64,000 nt of DNA from Kiritimatiellia bacterium (lineage in GTDB: Bacteria > Verrucomicrobiota > Kiritimatiellia > RFP12 > DVOR01): assembly GCA_017531445.1 (NCBI GenBank), contig JAFXKZ010000002.1, positions 265,286 to 329,285 of the forward strand, in the 5' to 3' direction. Positions 27,611-36,026 of this stretch are shown in pieces. Made by a program: the position numbers and the translations under genes. Each line of letters starts with the position of its first letter. Position 1 is the first letter of the stretch. The notes beneath the pieces were generated by a model. The model ran no database searches and had not been told where the DNA came from. It saw nothing but the letters and a program-made list of their open reading frames with translations.

Positions 27611-29242
27611 ATGAAATGTAAGATTTTGTTTTTGCTGTCATTTTTGAGCGCATCGATTCTCTTCGCTGCCCCCAAGCCCAACGATCCATTCTACCCTGAT
27701 GTAACTTGGGCAAATGACATCGTTACGATAACATTCATGATGCCTGATTCACATCAACATATCTATGACGATATGCTGATGTGTTCACTGGGGGCTCCGC
27801 TTACAAAACCTGAATCGTCTGTTGATTCAGACGGGCGTGTTATTTATGAAGGATTTGCCGAGTTCACCTGGGCAGCTCCGGCTAACACGTGTCTTACCTT
27901 GGACTATCAGGGATGTGATGCCGCACAATGTTATATGCCGCAGTCGGTTATCTTTTCAATAATGCCGGATGGTTCTATTCAGGAAGGCAACGCCTTTTCT
28001 CAAAAAAATGAGCCCTCAACAACACCGACAAACGTAGTAAAAACAACAGATCTCAATGCAATCATTCCATCCATCCACGATGGGGTCTCCACGTTTGTTG
28101 GCACGCCATCATCAAACATGGAGGAAAAGCATGATACTGCACATGAAGGAAGTAGTGTCAACGAAGATCTCATTTCACGCAGCAGAAAGCGCGCAGGTTT
28201 TATTGATACACCTGAATTTATTGCCTTCTTAAAAGGCGATTCAACGGCGACACCAGATACAAAATCAATATCCCTCTTTGATAATCCGCGCAGTTGGGTT
28301 GCCGCACATGGTTTTTGGTTATTAGTGGGTTTGGTCTTTGTCTTTGGTATTGCGCTCAATCTTACGCCATGCGTTCTGCCAATGATGCCAATCAATTTAG
28401 CAATCATTGGTGCTGGAGCAGCAGGAGGAAGTCGCCTTAAAGGTGCTTTGCGTGGCGGTGCATATGGATTGGGCATTGCACTTGCATACGGAATTCTCTC
28501 ATTGATTCCAGTACTTACAGGCACAGCATTTGGGACACTGCAATCAACATGGTGGTTTAATGCTGCTATTGCAATCGTATTTATCCTGTTAGCCCTAGCA
28601 TTATTTGATCTTTTCGTAATCGATTTTACAAAATTCGCAGGAACGAGCAGTGGAAAACAAGGCACAGTCGCGGCCTTTGTTGCGGGAGCAATCAGTGCAA
28701 TTTTAGCTGGAGCGTGCGTTGCTCCTATTCTTATTGCGGTTCTTCTGCTCACGACAGACTATGTCGCAGAAGGCGCTTATTGGGCTCTTTGCCTCCCATT
28801 CGTGCTTGGCATTGGCATGGCAGCTCCATGGCCAATTGCAGGAGCCGGATTAACTCTTTTGCCGAAGCCCGGCGCATGGATGGTTTGGGTGAAAAAAGTT
28901 TTTGCTGTTATCGTTCTTTTGTTTGCCGCCTATTACATCGCAACTGCCATCAAGATTTTACGTCCTTCAGAAGGATTAGATGGGAGAGATTTTTCTATAA
29001 TCATTTCAACCATCAATAACGTGAAAACTACGGGAAAGCCAATCCTTTTAGACTTTTGGGGGCCTGCCTGCAAAGCATGCGATCAAATGGAGACGACAAC
29101 GCTGAAAGATGCAGACGTTGTTGCCATCTTAAATGAATTTGAAGTACTTAAGATTCGTATGGATCTTTCCGATCGTGCAATCCAAACAACTCAAGAGTTT
29201 TTTGGTATTCAAGGATTGCCCACGTTCATTGTCATTGAGTGA
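27611..29242 (+). CDS. dsbD: Thiol:disulfide interchange protein DsbD with shortened thioredoxin domain
   Basis: Carries electrons from cytoplasmic thioredoxin across the inner membrane. 543 residues from the ATG at 27611 (AAAGG eight bases upstream). Signal peptide about 1-21. Periplasmic alpha domain with GCDAAQCYMPQ near residue 100. Central transmembrane domain with NLTPCVLP (about 250) and GACVAP, the paired cysteines, across about eight membrane spans. C-terminal thioredoxin-like domain with WGPACKAC (CxxC near 487) and the cis-Pro strand GLPTFIVIE, at which the protein stops. Family members normally continue 30-50 residues (last strand and helix), so the end is truncated, where the recombinase gene overlaps it. 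Confidence 0.85.
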   Translation: MKCKILFLLSFLSASILFAAPKPNDPFYPDVTWANDIVTITFMMPDSHQHIYDDMLMCSLGAPLTKPESSVDSDGRVIYEGFAEFTWAAPANTCLTLDYQGCDAAQCYMPQSVIFSIMPDGSIQEGNAFSQKNEPSTTPTNVVKTTDLNAIIPSIHDGVSTFVGTPSSNMEEKHDTAHEGSSVNEDLISRSRKRAGFIDTPEFIAFLKGDSTATPDTKSISLFDNPRSWVAAHGFWLLVGLVFVFGIALNLTPCVLPMMPINLAIIGAGAAGGSRLKGALRGGAYGLGIALAYGILSLIPVLTGTAFGTLQSTWWFNAAIAIVFILLALALFDLFVIDFTKFAGTSSGKQGTVAAFVAGAISAILAGACVAPILIAVLLLTTDYVAEGAYWALCLPFVLGIGMAAPWPIAGAGLTLLPKPGAWMVWVKKVFAVIVLLFAAYYIATAIKILRPSEGLDGRDFSIIISTINNVKTTGKPILLDFWGPACKACDQMETTTLKDADVVAILNEFEVLKIRMDLSDRAIQTTQEFFGIQGLPTFIVIE

Positions 29243-30254
29243 CATCTACAAAGCATTGAATCGTAATCAACATACACTTACGACTTTTGTTGCCCGGCGA
29301 GCACTTGAGAAAGATCCCGCCATTGAGTGTTTTTCTCAATGGCTGTCCACTATTCGCCATGCGAGCCCCCATACAATTTCCAATTACTTACGTGATATTG
29401 GTCAATTCATCACATTTGTATGGCCGAAAACGACTTCCCCTTTCCCATGGGATAAGATCACACGAGCAGAAGCCAAACGCTTCATTTATTCGTATTCAAA
29501 AACAGGAGCGAAACCCACTTCTACCGCGCGGAAATTATCCTCGTTGCGTACATTTTTCAAGTTTTTGACAACCAACGGTATAATTGACTCTTCTCCTTTT
29601 TCGAGTCTACGGCCACCTCATAAAGAAAAGGTTTTACCGACTCTTTTAACGGAAGAGGAAATTATTCGTTTGTTGAATGCGCCACAAAAAGCCTTGAATC
29701 AAGAATGCTTTTCAGAGGGAAAGTCAGTGGATCCGCTGAAGCATTTTCTCTTATTACGTGATTCTGCTTTGTTTGAATCGCTCTACAGTACCGGTGCCCG
29801 TGTTTCCGAAATTGCAATGCTCCGGAACCAAGATGTCAATCTGGAGAATGGAACATGTATTGTAAAAGGCAAAGGAAAAAAAGAACGACTTTGTCTTTTA
29901 GGCGAACCTGCACTGCTCGCAATCCGGGAAATGTTAAAGCACCGCATTCTTCTCTGGAAAAATTCTGATCAAGCTTCAGCACCTCTTTTTGTGAATCACA
30001 AAGGCCAACAATTAACAACACGTTCAATTGAACGTTTTATGAAACATTGGCTCATGTGCGCAGGACTTCCCCCCACACTTTCGCCACATAAATTACGTCA
30101 TTCCTTCGCAACACACCTTTTAACACATGGTGCAGATTTGCGAACTGTTCAAGAATTATTAGGGCATGTTTCGCCTGCAACAACACAAGTTTACACGCAC
30201 CTATCGGATGAACACCTCGCAGAAACTTATCACGATACACATCCGCGCGGGTGA
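29235..30254 (+). CDS. xerC: Tyrosine recombinase XerC/XerD
   Basis: Site-specific recombinase of the chromosome-dimer resolution type. N-terminal core-binding domain (CFSQWLSTIRHASPHTISNYLRDIGQF). Catalytic domain with Arg in STGARVSEIAML (about 189), HKLRHSFATH (H and R, about 285), GHVSPATTQVYTHL with His about 309 and nucleophile Tyr about 319. All catalytic residues are present. The start is uncertain: the frame is open to 29133 inside dsbD. The most sensible start by alignment is TTG 29235, overlapping the dsbD stop, without a good ribosome site. 339 residues from there, about 40 more than typical XerC/D. No integrase-associated genes or att sites are nearby, so a housekeeping role is likelier than a mobile element. 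Confidence 0.85.
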   Translation: MSDIYKALNRNQHTLTTFVARRALEKDPAIECFSQWLSTIRHASPHTISNYLRDIGQFITFVWPKTTSPFPWDKITRAEAKRFIYSYSKTGAKPTSTARKLSSLRTFFKFLTTNGIIDSSPFSSLRPPHKEKVLPTLLTEEEIIRLLNAPQKALNQECFSEGKSVDPLKHFLLLRDSALFESLYSTGARVSEIAMLRNQDVNLENGTCIVKGKGKKERLCLLGEPALLAIREMLKHRILLWKNSDQASAPLFVNHKGQQLTTRSIERFMKHWLMCAGLPPTLSPHKLRHSFATHLLTHGADLRTVQELLGHVSPATTQVYTHLSDEHLAETYHDTHPRG

Positions 30255-30289
30255 AAAGTTCAAAGCAAGACCGACCCCAAAAAGACTTA

Positions 30290-30324
30290 ATTCTCCACAA
30301 ACATATTCCAAGTTTGTGAAGAAT
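30290..30324. terminator. Bidirectional terminator between xerC and the hypothetical gene
   Basis: ATTCTCCACAAAC (30290-30302) pairs with GTTTGTGAAGAAT (30312-30324) with one mismatch and a nine-base loop. It lies between convergent genes. On the minus strand it is followed by TTAAGTCTTTTT. Confidence 0.5.
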
Positions 30325-30355
30325 CAGCTTATTTTACAAATGCATCTTTATGACA

Positions 30356-30823
30356 TTATGAAAAATCAAGTGCGATTGTGCCATTGACAATCGCTATGTC
30401 ATTTAATTTTCCGTCCAACTGAATCCCTCGCAGTTTTGCGAGTTCGGAAACCGCGATCGTAAGTGTATTTCCACTCACACTTAAACCAGGTTTTCCAGCA
30501 ATCGCAGTTGCAAGTTGCCCCATCGCAGCATTTGCACCGGCTTCTCCTCCCATCATGGCCATTGAAAGTTTCGACAATGTAACATCCAACGCTTCCCCAT
30601 TTTGAGAAGGTGCCAATCGCAACTGTGCTTCAATAGGAAGTGGAACAAATCCCATTGAGGCTTTGCATTTGAAAATTAAACGACCATCTTTGAGTTGAAC
30701 ACTTGGGTCCTTCACTTTCTTCAACATTTCACCATGTGTCTCTGCCATTTTGGTGAATGCTGCGGTAAGACCATTGTTAATATCTGTTTCCGTCAAAGTG
30801 AGCGCAAGTTTACTAAGAATCAT
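30356..30823 (-). CDS. Conserved-looking hypothetical protein
   Basis: 155 residues, no signal peptide, no Cys-rich or enzyme motif. A clear ribosome site, GGAGGAAAT, precedes the ATG, and an extended -10 lies just upstream. The sequence alternates strand-forming segments (GRLIFKCKASM, VPLPIEAQLRLAP, LSVSGNTLTIAVSELA) in the manner of small lipid- or ligand-binding beta-sandwich proteins, but I do not recognise a family. It lies at the end of the nadC-coaX-yggT-yggU gene group and could be transcribed with it or separately. Confidence 0.65.
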   Translation of the reverse strand: MILSKLALTLTETDINNGLTAAFTKMAETHGEMLKKVKDPSVQLKDGRLIFKCKASMGFVPLPIEAQLRLAPSQNGEALDVTLSKLSMAMMGGEAGANAAMGQLATAIAGKPGLSVSGNTLTIAVSELAKLRGIQLDGKLNDIAIVNGTIALDFS

Positions 30824-30843
30824 ATTTCCTCCAATTATCTCGC

Positions 30844-30849
30844 ATTATA
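30844..30849 (-). promoter_or_regulatory. -10 element of the hypothetical gene at 30356-30823
   Basis: TGATATAAT on the minus strand (TATAAT at 30844-30849), 20 bases before the ATG and just behind the yggU stop. The leader has GGAGG. It suggests a separate promoter for the last gene of the group. Confidence 0.45.
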
Positions 30850-30863
30850 TCAAAAACGAGTGT

Positions 30864-31148
30864 TCACGATAAGAGTTTGTCAATCGCAACATCAGGTGAG
30901 ACGTCTGCTACCGCAAAACGTTTCAGACGTGCCGTTTGTCCGGCAAGAAGCGTGACAGAACTTTTGGAAACATTCAGCATCTCTGCCAAGAATCTTCTTG
31001 CTGCTTCATTTGCTTTCCCATCAACCGGCGGAGCCGTCAATGCCACACGCAACCACGAATCTTCCGCTCCAAGAACCGTATTTCGCGAAGCCTTTGGCGT
31101 AACTTTCAGCGTAATAACGCATCCAGTCTTCCACTCATTGCACCACAT
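30864..31148 (-). CDS. yggU: YggU/DUF167 family protein
   Basis: 94 residues. Motifs LKVTPKASRN and TAPPVDGKANEAARRFLAEML are the DUF167 signature (KVxPxAxxN and PPVxGxANxA). The function is not established; the family often accompanies YggT. The ATG at 31148 is chosen because GGAGG stands five bases upstream. The frame is open further, but this start overlaps the yggT stop by 14 bases, as in coupled pairs. Confidence 0.88.
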   Translation of the reverse strand: MWCNEWKTGCVITLKVTPKASRNTVLGAEDSWLRVALTAPPVDGKANEAARRFLAEMLNVSKSSVTLLAGQTARLKRFAVADVSPDVAIDKLLS

Positions 31149-32058
31149 TGAATCCTCCAAGCGTAAGAACCACTCGGATGAGCGCAAGTAATAACACGGA
31201 AAGAAAACTGTTGGCCAGACTGAATATTAAAAGAAGCAAAAGTGGTGTCAGTGAAAGAATCCCAAGTTTTACATTGGGCAAAGGCCCCTTCAATAAATTA
31301 AAAACATCGTTTAGAAAATAGGACATTGAGTTGGAACGTACGAACACGCACACCAATGCAATTAGAATCATATTAAGCGTTATTGAATGTAATCCTGCAA
31401 AAACTTCAATAATCATCAATCCTCCTGTGACAACAGATCGCACACCAAAAGATTGAGTTGAAAAGTGAAGTAAGCGTGCGGCTTCCCCCATGGTGCCGGG
31501 AAGTGTCTGCATGGTTTCAAGCGGATACACAATATCTGTCGCCCAAAAAGAAAAAAGAAATGCGAGTCCAATTGTGCTAAAAAGAAGTCCACTCCATTGC
31601 AGTGTCAGCGCAAATCGGTTTGCCGGCCATACGACCAACTGAAGCAACCCGCCTGTATATCCCGGTAACGTCCGCGAACGGTGCCATGCTTGAAGGAAGA
31701 GTGTTCCACCCCAAATCATCACCAAATGATGGGAAAAGCGCAATACTGCAATGAGTAGACATTGCAGGAAAGAGTGCATCGGAAATGAAAAGACAACTAA
31801 ATCATTGATCGAAATCTTATTTAATTGCATTCTTGAAAGCATTACCGCATCTGCACAGAGTGCAAATAAAAGCAGGAAAAGACAAAGAAATTTCGGAGGC
31901 AGAGGCAAGGCGGTATGCACTTGCTTGAGAAGTTTACTCAAAAAGTTATCCAGCATCGCTGCGTATGGATTTAACAATACGTAGCGCGTAGGAAGGGTTA
32001 ACCTCACCATCAATACAACACAAAAGAATAGCAAGAATGCGTGTGCCAAGTTGAACAT
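31135..32058 (-). CDS. YggT-like multi-spanning membrane protein
   Basis: 307 residues with about seven hydrophobic segments. The C-terminal segment YFLNDVFNLLKGPLPNVKLG, followed by a hydrophobic helix, is the YggT pattern. A similar N-terminal half suggests two YggT units in one chain, longer than single YggT proteins. Members are linked to cell-division membrane remodelling and osmotic tolerance, but the biochemical role is open. It starts immediately after the coaX stop and runs into yggU. Confidence 0.75.
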   Translation of the reverse strand: MFNLAHAFLLFFCVVLMVRLTLPTRYVLLNPYAAMLDNFLSKLLKQVHTALPLPPKFLCLFLLLFALCADAVMLSRMQLNKISINDLVVFSFPMHSFLQCLLIAVLRFSHHLVMIWGGTLFLQAWHRSRTLPGYTGGLLQLVVWPANRFALTLQWSGLLFSTIGLAFLFSFWATDIVYPLETMQTLPGTMGEAARLLHFSTQSFGVRSVVTGGLMIIEVFAGLHSITLNMILIALVCVFVRSNSMSYFLNDVFNLLKGPLPNVKLGILSLTPLLLLLIFSLANSFLSVLLLALIRVVLTLGGFNVVQ

Positions 32059-32817
32059 TTAATCAGATCCACCATTCTCAAAGATTTTTCCCAATCCGAA
32101 CAAGGTTAACGTCGGGTCAATCTCAATTTCCAAATCGCTCCCTTGTAACACCCACTCTGCGTAACCCCCTGTTGCAACAACTTTTGCCTTACCGTCAAAA
32201 GGTCTTTGCAGATGCGCCAACAATTCACGCACAATCCCGCGATACCCGATCTGCGCTCCAAGAGCAATGGCTTCTTCCGTCGACTTCCCTACCGCCGGCG
32301 TTTGCATCGTTCCAAGTGTTACTTTAGGAAGAAGAGCCGTTTTCTCATGCAGATAGCTCGTCATCAACGGCAGTCCCGGTGTTATAACGCCACCAACATA
32401 AGCCGGGCGAGCATCCACCACTTCAAAATTGAGTGCAGTCCCAAAATCAACTACAATCAGCGGAGCACCATAACGCGCCAAGCCGCCTGCGGCATCAGCC
32501 AAACGATCTGCACCGATCCGCTCCGGATATGGATAATCCACTTCAAATCCCAAAGGGCTTTTCGCCGTTACGAATCGGGGAACACATCCTAACACCTCAT
32601 GAACCAACCGCTTCCACTTGTGGTTCACTTCCGGAACGACCGAAGCAATACTGACACCTTCTACCGCTTCTGATGCAATCAGGCGCACCATATCGGCGCA
32701 GGCTTCCGGATTGGCGCGAATCCCACCATCCACACGCGCTACGCGCGATACGATACCGTCTTCATAAAGTCCAAGTGTCGCAGAGGTATTTCCAATGTCA
32801 ACGCACACCAAACGCAT
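32059..32817 (-). CDS. coaX: Type III pantothenate kinase
   Basis: Phosphorylates pantothenate, the first step of coenzyme A synthesis. 252 residues. ASKHA-fold motifs VCVDIGNTSATLGLY (N-terminal phosphate loop with Asp), YPYPERIGADRLADAAGG, and VVDFGTALNFEVV (family DxGTAxTxD; here Asn-Phe-Glu replaces Thr-x-Asp). GGVITPGLPLM and ATGGYAEWV follow. ATG 32817 shares its A with the nadC stop (TGATG). Five further in-frame codons upstream are rejected on alignment. The NAD and CoA genes thus form one operon. Confidence 0.93.
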   Translation of the reverse strand: MRLVCVDIGNTSATLGLYEDGIVSRVARVDGGIRANPEACADMVRLIASEAVEGVSIASVVPEVNHKWKRLVHEVLGCVPRFVTAKSPLGFEVDYPYPERIGADRLADAAGGLARYGAPLIVVDFGTALNFEVVDARPAYVGGVITPGLPLMTSYLHEKTALLPKVTLGTMQTPAVGKSTEEAIALGAQIGYRGIVRELLAHLQRPFDGKAKVVATGGYAEWVLQGSDLEIEIDPTLTLFGLGKIFENGGSD

Positions 32818-33707
32818 CAAATAACACTCCACTCAAGTGCCAAATCAATACTGGGTGCAGAGTGTGTCAATGCTCCAACACTCAACGCATCCACGCCGGT
32901 AGCAGCAATTGCATTGGCGGTTTTCAAATTGATCCCACCCGAAGCTTCCAGCTTGGTAACCGAGGTTGTTGCGCGAGTAATGGCCACGCATTCGCGCATC
33001 ATTTCGCAGGACATATTATCCAGCATGATCCACTCCGGCTCGGCTTTCAGCGCAGATTTCAGTTCTTCAATGCTTTCCACTTCAATTTCAACGGCCAGCA
33101 GCGGATAGGCTTTTCGGGCGGCTTCCACGGCCAAATCCAATCGCGTCGGGTCACCGCCCGCCCACAAATGACGATGATTATCTTTCATCAACACCCGATC
33201 ATAAAGGCCAAATCGATGATTGGTACCGCCACCGCAACGCACGGCAAATTTCTCAAACACGCGCAAACACGGCGTGGTCTTGCGCGTATCAAGCACCATG
33301 CAGTTGTAAGGCTTTACCGCTTCAACAAATTGATGCGTCAATGTTGCCGTTCCGCACATACGCTGAATGAAGTTCAACGCTGTGCGCTCTGCGGTAAGAA
33401 TCGCACGGGCTCTTCCGGTAAAACGTGCCAGAACACTGTTTTTGGGTGCCACTTCACCATTGGGGATCAAAATCTCATAGGTCAGCGTAGGATCCAGCAA
33501 TTGCAAAATGTAGAGTGCTACATTCAGCCCGGCGACGCAGCATTCTTCGCGCGCTTGAATTTCTCCTGTCGCAAGAATATCGGGGCCTACCAGTGCCAAT
33601 GTGGTCGCATCTCCGGAGCCGATATCTTCTTTCAAAGCGGCTTTAATCGCCAAAACAGCACGTGCATCTTTTGTAATATCAGGCAAAGTATCAGGATTTC
33701 CGGCCAT
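32817..33707 (-). CDS. nadC: Nicotinate-nucleotide pyrophosphorylase (quinolinate phosphoribosyltransferase)
   Basis: Converts quinolinate and PRPP to nicotinate mononucleotide in de novo NAD synthesis. 296 residues. Motifs: KEDIGSGDATT, RTALNFIQRMCGTAT, LDTRKTTPCLR, VRCGGGTNHRFGLYDRVLMKDNH, EIEVESIEEL, IMLDNMS, and EASGGI near the end, the full NadC set. It follows the M42 peptidase gene by 47 bases and is coupled to coaX. nadA and nadB are not in the window. Confidence 0.96.
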   Translation of the reverse strand: MAGNPDTLPDITKDARAVLAIKAALKEDIGSGDATTLALVGPDILATGEIQAREECCVAGLNVALYILQLLDPTLTYEILIPNGEVAPKNSVLARFTGRARAILTAERTALNFIQRMCGTATLTHQFVEAVKPYNCMVLDTRKTTPCLRVFEKFAVRCGGGTNHRFGLYDRVLMKDNHRHLWAGGDPTRLDLAVEAARKAYPLLAVEIEVESIEELKSALKAEPEWIMLDNMSCEMMRECVAITRATTSVTKLEASGGINLKTANAIAATGVDALSVGALTHSAPSIDLALEWSVI

Positions 33708-33754
33708 GGTGTTATCCTCTTTTTACGTTTAATCAAATAAAGTTTTTCTGAAAG

Positions 33755-34837
33755 TCAAAGCGAAGGCGTCAATTCCGGATTGGCCGGAAGCCCGCCCAAA
33801 AAGGCGCAAAGAAGGCGTATCGTGCGCTCAACATCATTCAAATCCAATGTCTCTACCGGGCTATGCATATAGCGCAATGGGATTGCGACCAGACCGACAG
33901 CCGTATTGCCTCCCGACATACGCATCGCATATGCATTGTTCCCGGATGCGCGGGAACGCACTTGAAGTTGCAATGGGATTTCTTCCAGCTTCGCTGTATC
34001 CATCAGAAGTTGGCGCAACTTATTGTTGTAAAAAGGCCCGGTACCAAGAATCGGCCCACCACCCAATTTGACATCGCCCATCGTGCGGCAGTCCGAGGGA
34101 TGAGCATCTGTCGCGAATCCCACATCAATACAGATGCCGATATCGGGCTTTACCAACTGCGCAGCATTCTGACCGCCGATCAGCCCGAGTTCTTCCTGAA
34201 CGCTCCCTACTAAATGGAGGGCCACATTCAACGGTGCCAACGGCTGCTCTGCCAAACGTCGCATCGTTTCGGTGACAATATACGCCCCTATCCGATTGTC
34301 AAACCCGCGGCAAGCAACCTTGTCTCCTGCCAGCGTCACCCAACCGGCATCCACTACAGCCGGAGCCCCGAGCGCAACAAGTGTCTCGGCTTCTTCTTTG
34401 GAGGAAGCTCCAATATCCACCGGCAAATCGGTGACTTCTTTCGGTGCCAGTTTTTCACGTTCGCCAGCAGACATCAAATGGGGCGGCCGCACACCGAAAA
34501 CACCGTGTACAGGGCCATTTTTGCCTAGAATCACCACGCGTTCGCCCAAAATCGTTTGCGCGGTAACACCCCCATTGGGAATCAACCACAAAAAGCCATT
34601 ACTGTCGATGTGTGAAACAAGAAAACCGATTTCATCACAATGTGCCTCCAGCATCACTTTAACCGGAGCATTTTCATTTAAGACGGCATGCAGATTCCCA
34701 TGCACATCAAAGGCACATTCCACCCCGGATTGCTGAAGATAACGCGCCATGAGGCGTTGACCATCCTGTTCAAAACCGCTCGGCGTATAGCACGCCACCA
34801 GTTCTTTCAAGAATGCTAATGCTTTCTTATCCGCCAT
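33755..34837 (-). CDS. M42-family metal aminopeptidase
   Basis: 360 residues, cytoplasmic, typical TET-type glutamyl/leucyl aminopeptidase or endoglucanase M. Metal and catalytic residues are in place: LEAHCDEIGF (His), CRGFDNRIGAY (bridging Asp), SVQEELGLIGG (catalytic Glu pair), CIDVGFATD (Asp) and RYMHSPVE (His). Ribosome site AAGGAGA; extended -10 at 34868. First gene of a probable operon with nadC, coaX, yggT and yggU. A second, more divergent M42 protein is at 57971. Confidence 0.93.
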   Translation of the reverse strand: MADKKALAFLKELVACYTPSGFEQDGQRLMARYLQQSGVECAFDVHGNLHAVLNENAPVKVMLEAHCDEIGFLVSHIDSNGFLWLIPNGGVTAQTILGERVVILGKNGPVHGVFGVRPPHLMSAGEREKLAPKEVTDLPVDIGASSKEEAETLVALGAPAVVDAGWVTLAGDKVACRGFDNRIGAYIVTETMRRLAEQPLAPLNVALHLVGSVQEELGLIGGQNAAQLVKPDIGICIDVGFATDAHPSDCRTMGDVKLGGGPILGTGPFYNNKLRQLLMDTAKLEEIPLQLQVRSRASGNNAYAMRMSGGNTAVGLVAIPLRYMHSPVETLDLNDVERTIRLLCAFLGGLPANPELTPSL

Positions 34838-34867
34838 TCTGTCTCCTTAATCCAAGCCGTTTCCGAC

Positions 34868-34876
34868 AGTATACCA
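34868..34876 (-). promoter_or_regulatory. Promoter of the M42-nadC operon
   Basis: TGGTATACT on the minus strand (TATACT 34868-34873, TGG 34874-34876), 30 bases before the ATG. The same octamer TGGTATAC precedes the hydrogenase and tsaC genes. No clear -35. Confidence 0.5.
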
Positions 34877-34925
34877 TAAACGCGCCCGTACGGCTTTCTC
34901 CCCACAATAATTATTCACACTTTTA

Positions 34926-35110
34926 GAGTCGCCGGTCGGCTTCAAACTCCGGTCATACAGGAATTGTCCTTTACGCACCTTCATGAAAAAGGTTACGGAC
35001 TTGCCCTGTCAATCTGGGCGATAGTGCCGCTCAACTTCGCCGATGTCATTCGTCAACATCGGCGAAAGTGGGGACCCGATATCGGCGAAACTCAAATTGT
35101 ATTCAGTTTG
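34926..35110. repeat. Dispersed TCGSCGA inverted-repeat element, copy C
   Basis: Perfect 11-bp stem TTCGCCGATGT (35036-35046) with ACATCGGCGAA (35056-35066) and a nine-base loop, flanked by CTCAAC on the left. Further units are ATATCGGCGAAACTCAAA (35080-35097), CTGGGCGATAG (35014-35024) and, less similar, GTCGCCGGTCGGC (34929-34941). Located between the 3' end of the HAD gene and the M42 promoter, it fills most of a 364-base spacer. Confidence 0.7.
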
Positions 35111-35201
35111 CACTTTAAGCGAGTATCGCAAAACGCCAATCAAACGTGTAAGCCAATTAAAAAAATGAATTCGCTCCGGAGCGACTCTGAAAGTTGTTGT
35201 C

Positions 35202-36008
35202 TCAAGGCAGGAGCCCGATCTTTTGAAGATAGTGCAACACACCATCTTGCGTATTGGCAAGCGTGTGATGCGGTGTCAATGCCCGCACTTCCGGCAACGC
35301 ATTTGCCATGGCTACCGCATGAACACCGCCCTGTAACATCCCGACATCATTCAGGTAATCACCAAATACCACGACCGATGCAGGCGGACAGTTCAAACGA
35401 TGCCTCAATGCATTAAGCGCATTCCCTTTATCAATGCCTGCTGCTTGCACATCTACCCAGTTCGGTCCGGAGAGTATCACGCGCATGGAGTCGGAGGCTA
35501 ACGGCGCAAGTGCCGGATAGAGCACATCAGCCGCATGACGATGATAGACCGCCACTTTGCAGATTTGAAGTGTTGCAATCTCCGCTTGCCTCTGCCATTG
35601 CTGTGTTTGTTCAAAATAGCGGGAAACTTCCTGGAAATTTTCCGGATAAGCATCGTGAACATAAGCACAATCTGCTCCGCACAATACCGGCGTAGCCCCG
35701 TTCAATCCCAGCGATACATTCAAAATCTCTGTAAAACAGTCTGCTGGAGTAAGGTCGCAATAGAATGGGGTCGTTTCCCCAAAACACTGTGCGAGTGCCC
35801 CATTTTCGGCAATAATATCAACCGGAACCGCTAATGCCTCAAAGCGTTTTTTGAGATTGGCCAACTGGCGGCCGCTGGCAATCACCCAGCGGATTCCCCG
35901 TGCATTCAGCGCATGAACGGCCGAAGAAAAACCCTGCGGCAAGCGGTGCTCCGCATCCAAAAGCGTCCCATCCATATCGGTGACAATCATGCGAAACGCG
36001 TGTGGCAT
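35202..36008 (-). CDS. HAD-superfamily Cof-type phosphatase
   Basis: 268 residues. HAD motif I VTDMDGTLLD (nucleophile Asp and general acid), motif II IASGRQ, motif III Lys in GIDKGNAL and motif IV FGDYLNDVGML; the C2B-type cap marks the Cof/YidA group of sugar-phosphate and cofactor phosphatases. Substrate unknown. GTG 36017 is in frame but only one base from GGAG, so ATG 36008 (10 bases from AAGGAG) is chosen. It follows the QueH fusion gene by 18 bases in the same transcript. Confidence 0.88.
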   Translation of the reverse strand: MPHAFRMIVTDMDGTLLDAEHRLPQGFSSAVHALNARGIRWVIASGRQLANLKKRFEALAVPVDIIAENGALAQCFGETTPFYCDLTPADCFTEILNVSLGLNGATPVLCGADCAYVHDAYPENFQEVSRYFEQTQQWQRQAEIATLQICKVAVYHRHAADVLYPALAPLASDSMRVILSGPNWVDVQAAGIDKGNALNALRHRLNCPPASVVVFGDYLNDVGMLQGGVHAVAMANALPEVRALTPHHTLANTQDGVLHYLQKIGLLP

Positions 36009-36026
36009 TGACGGCACACTCCTTTT

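Noticed and set aside
29235..30254. xerC as part of an integrated mobile element
   Set aside because: No attachment repeats, tRNA, excisionase or cargo nearby; neighbours are housekeeping genes.
32673..33740. 355-codon plus-strand frame
   Set aside because: Exact antisense of nadC and coaX, both firmly identified.
35009..35260. 83-codon minus-strand frame
   Set aside because: It runs through repeat C and overlaps the 3' end of the HAD gene.
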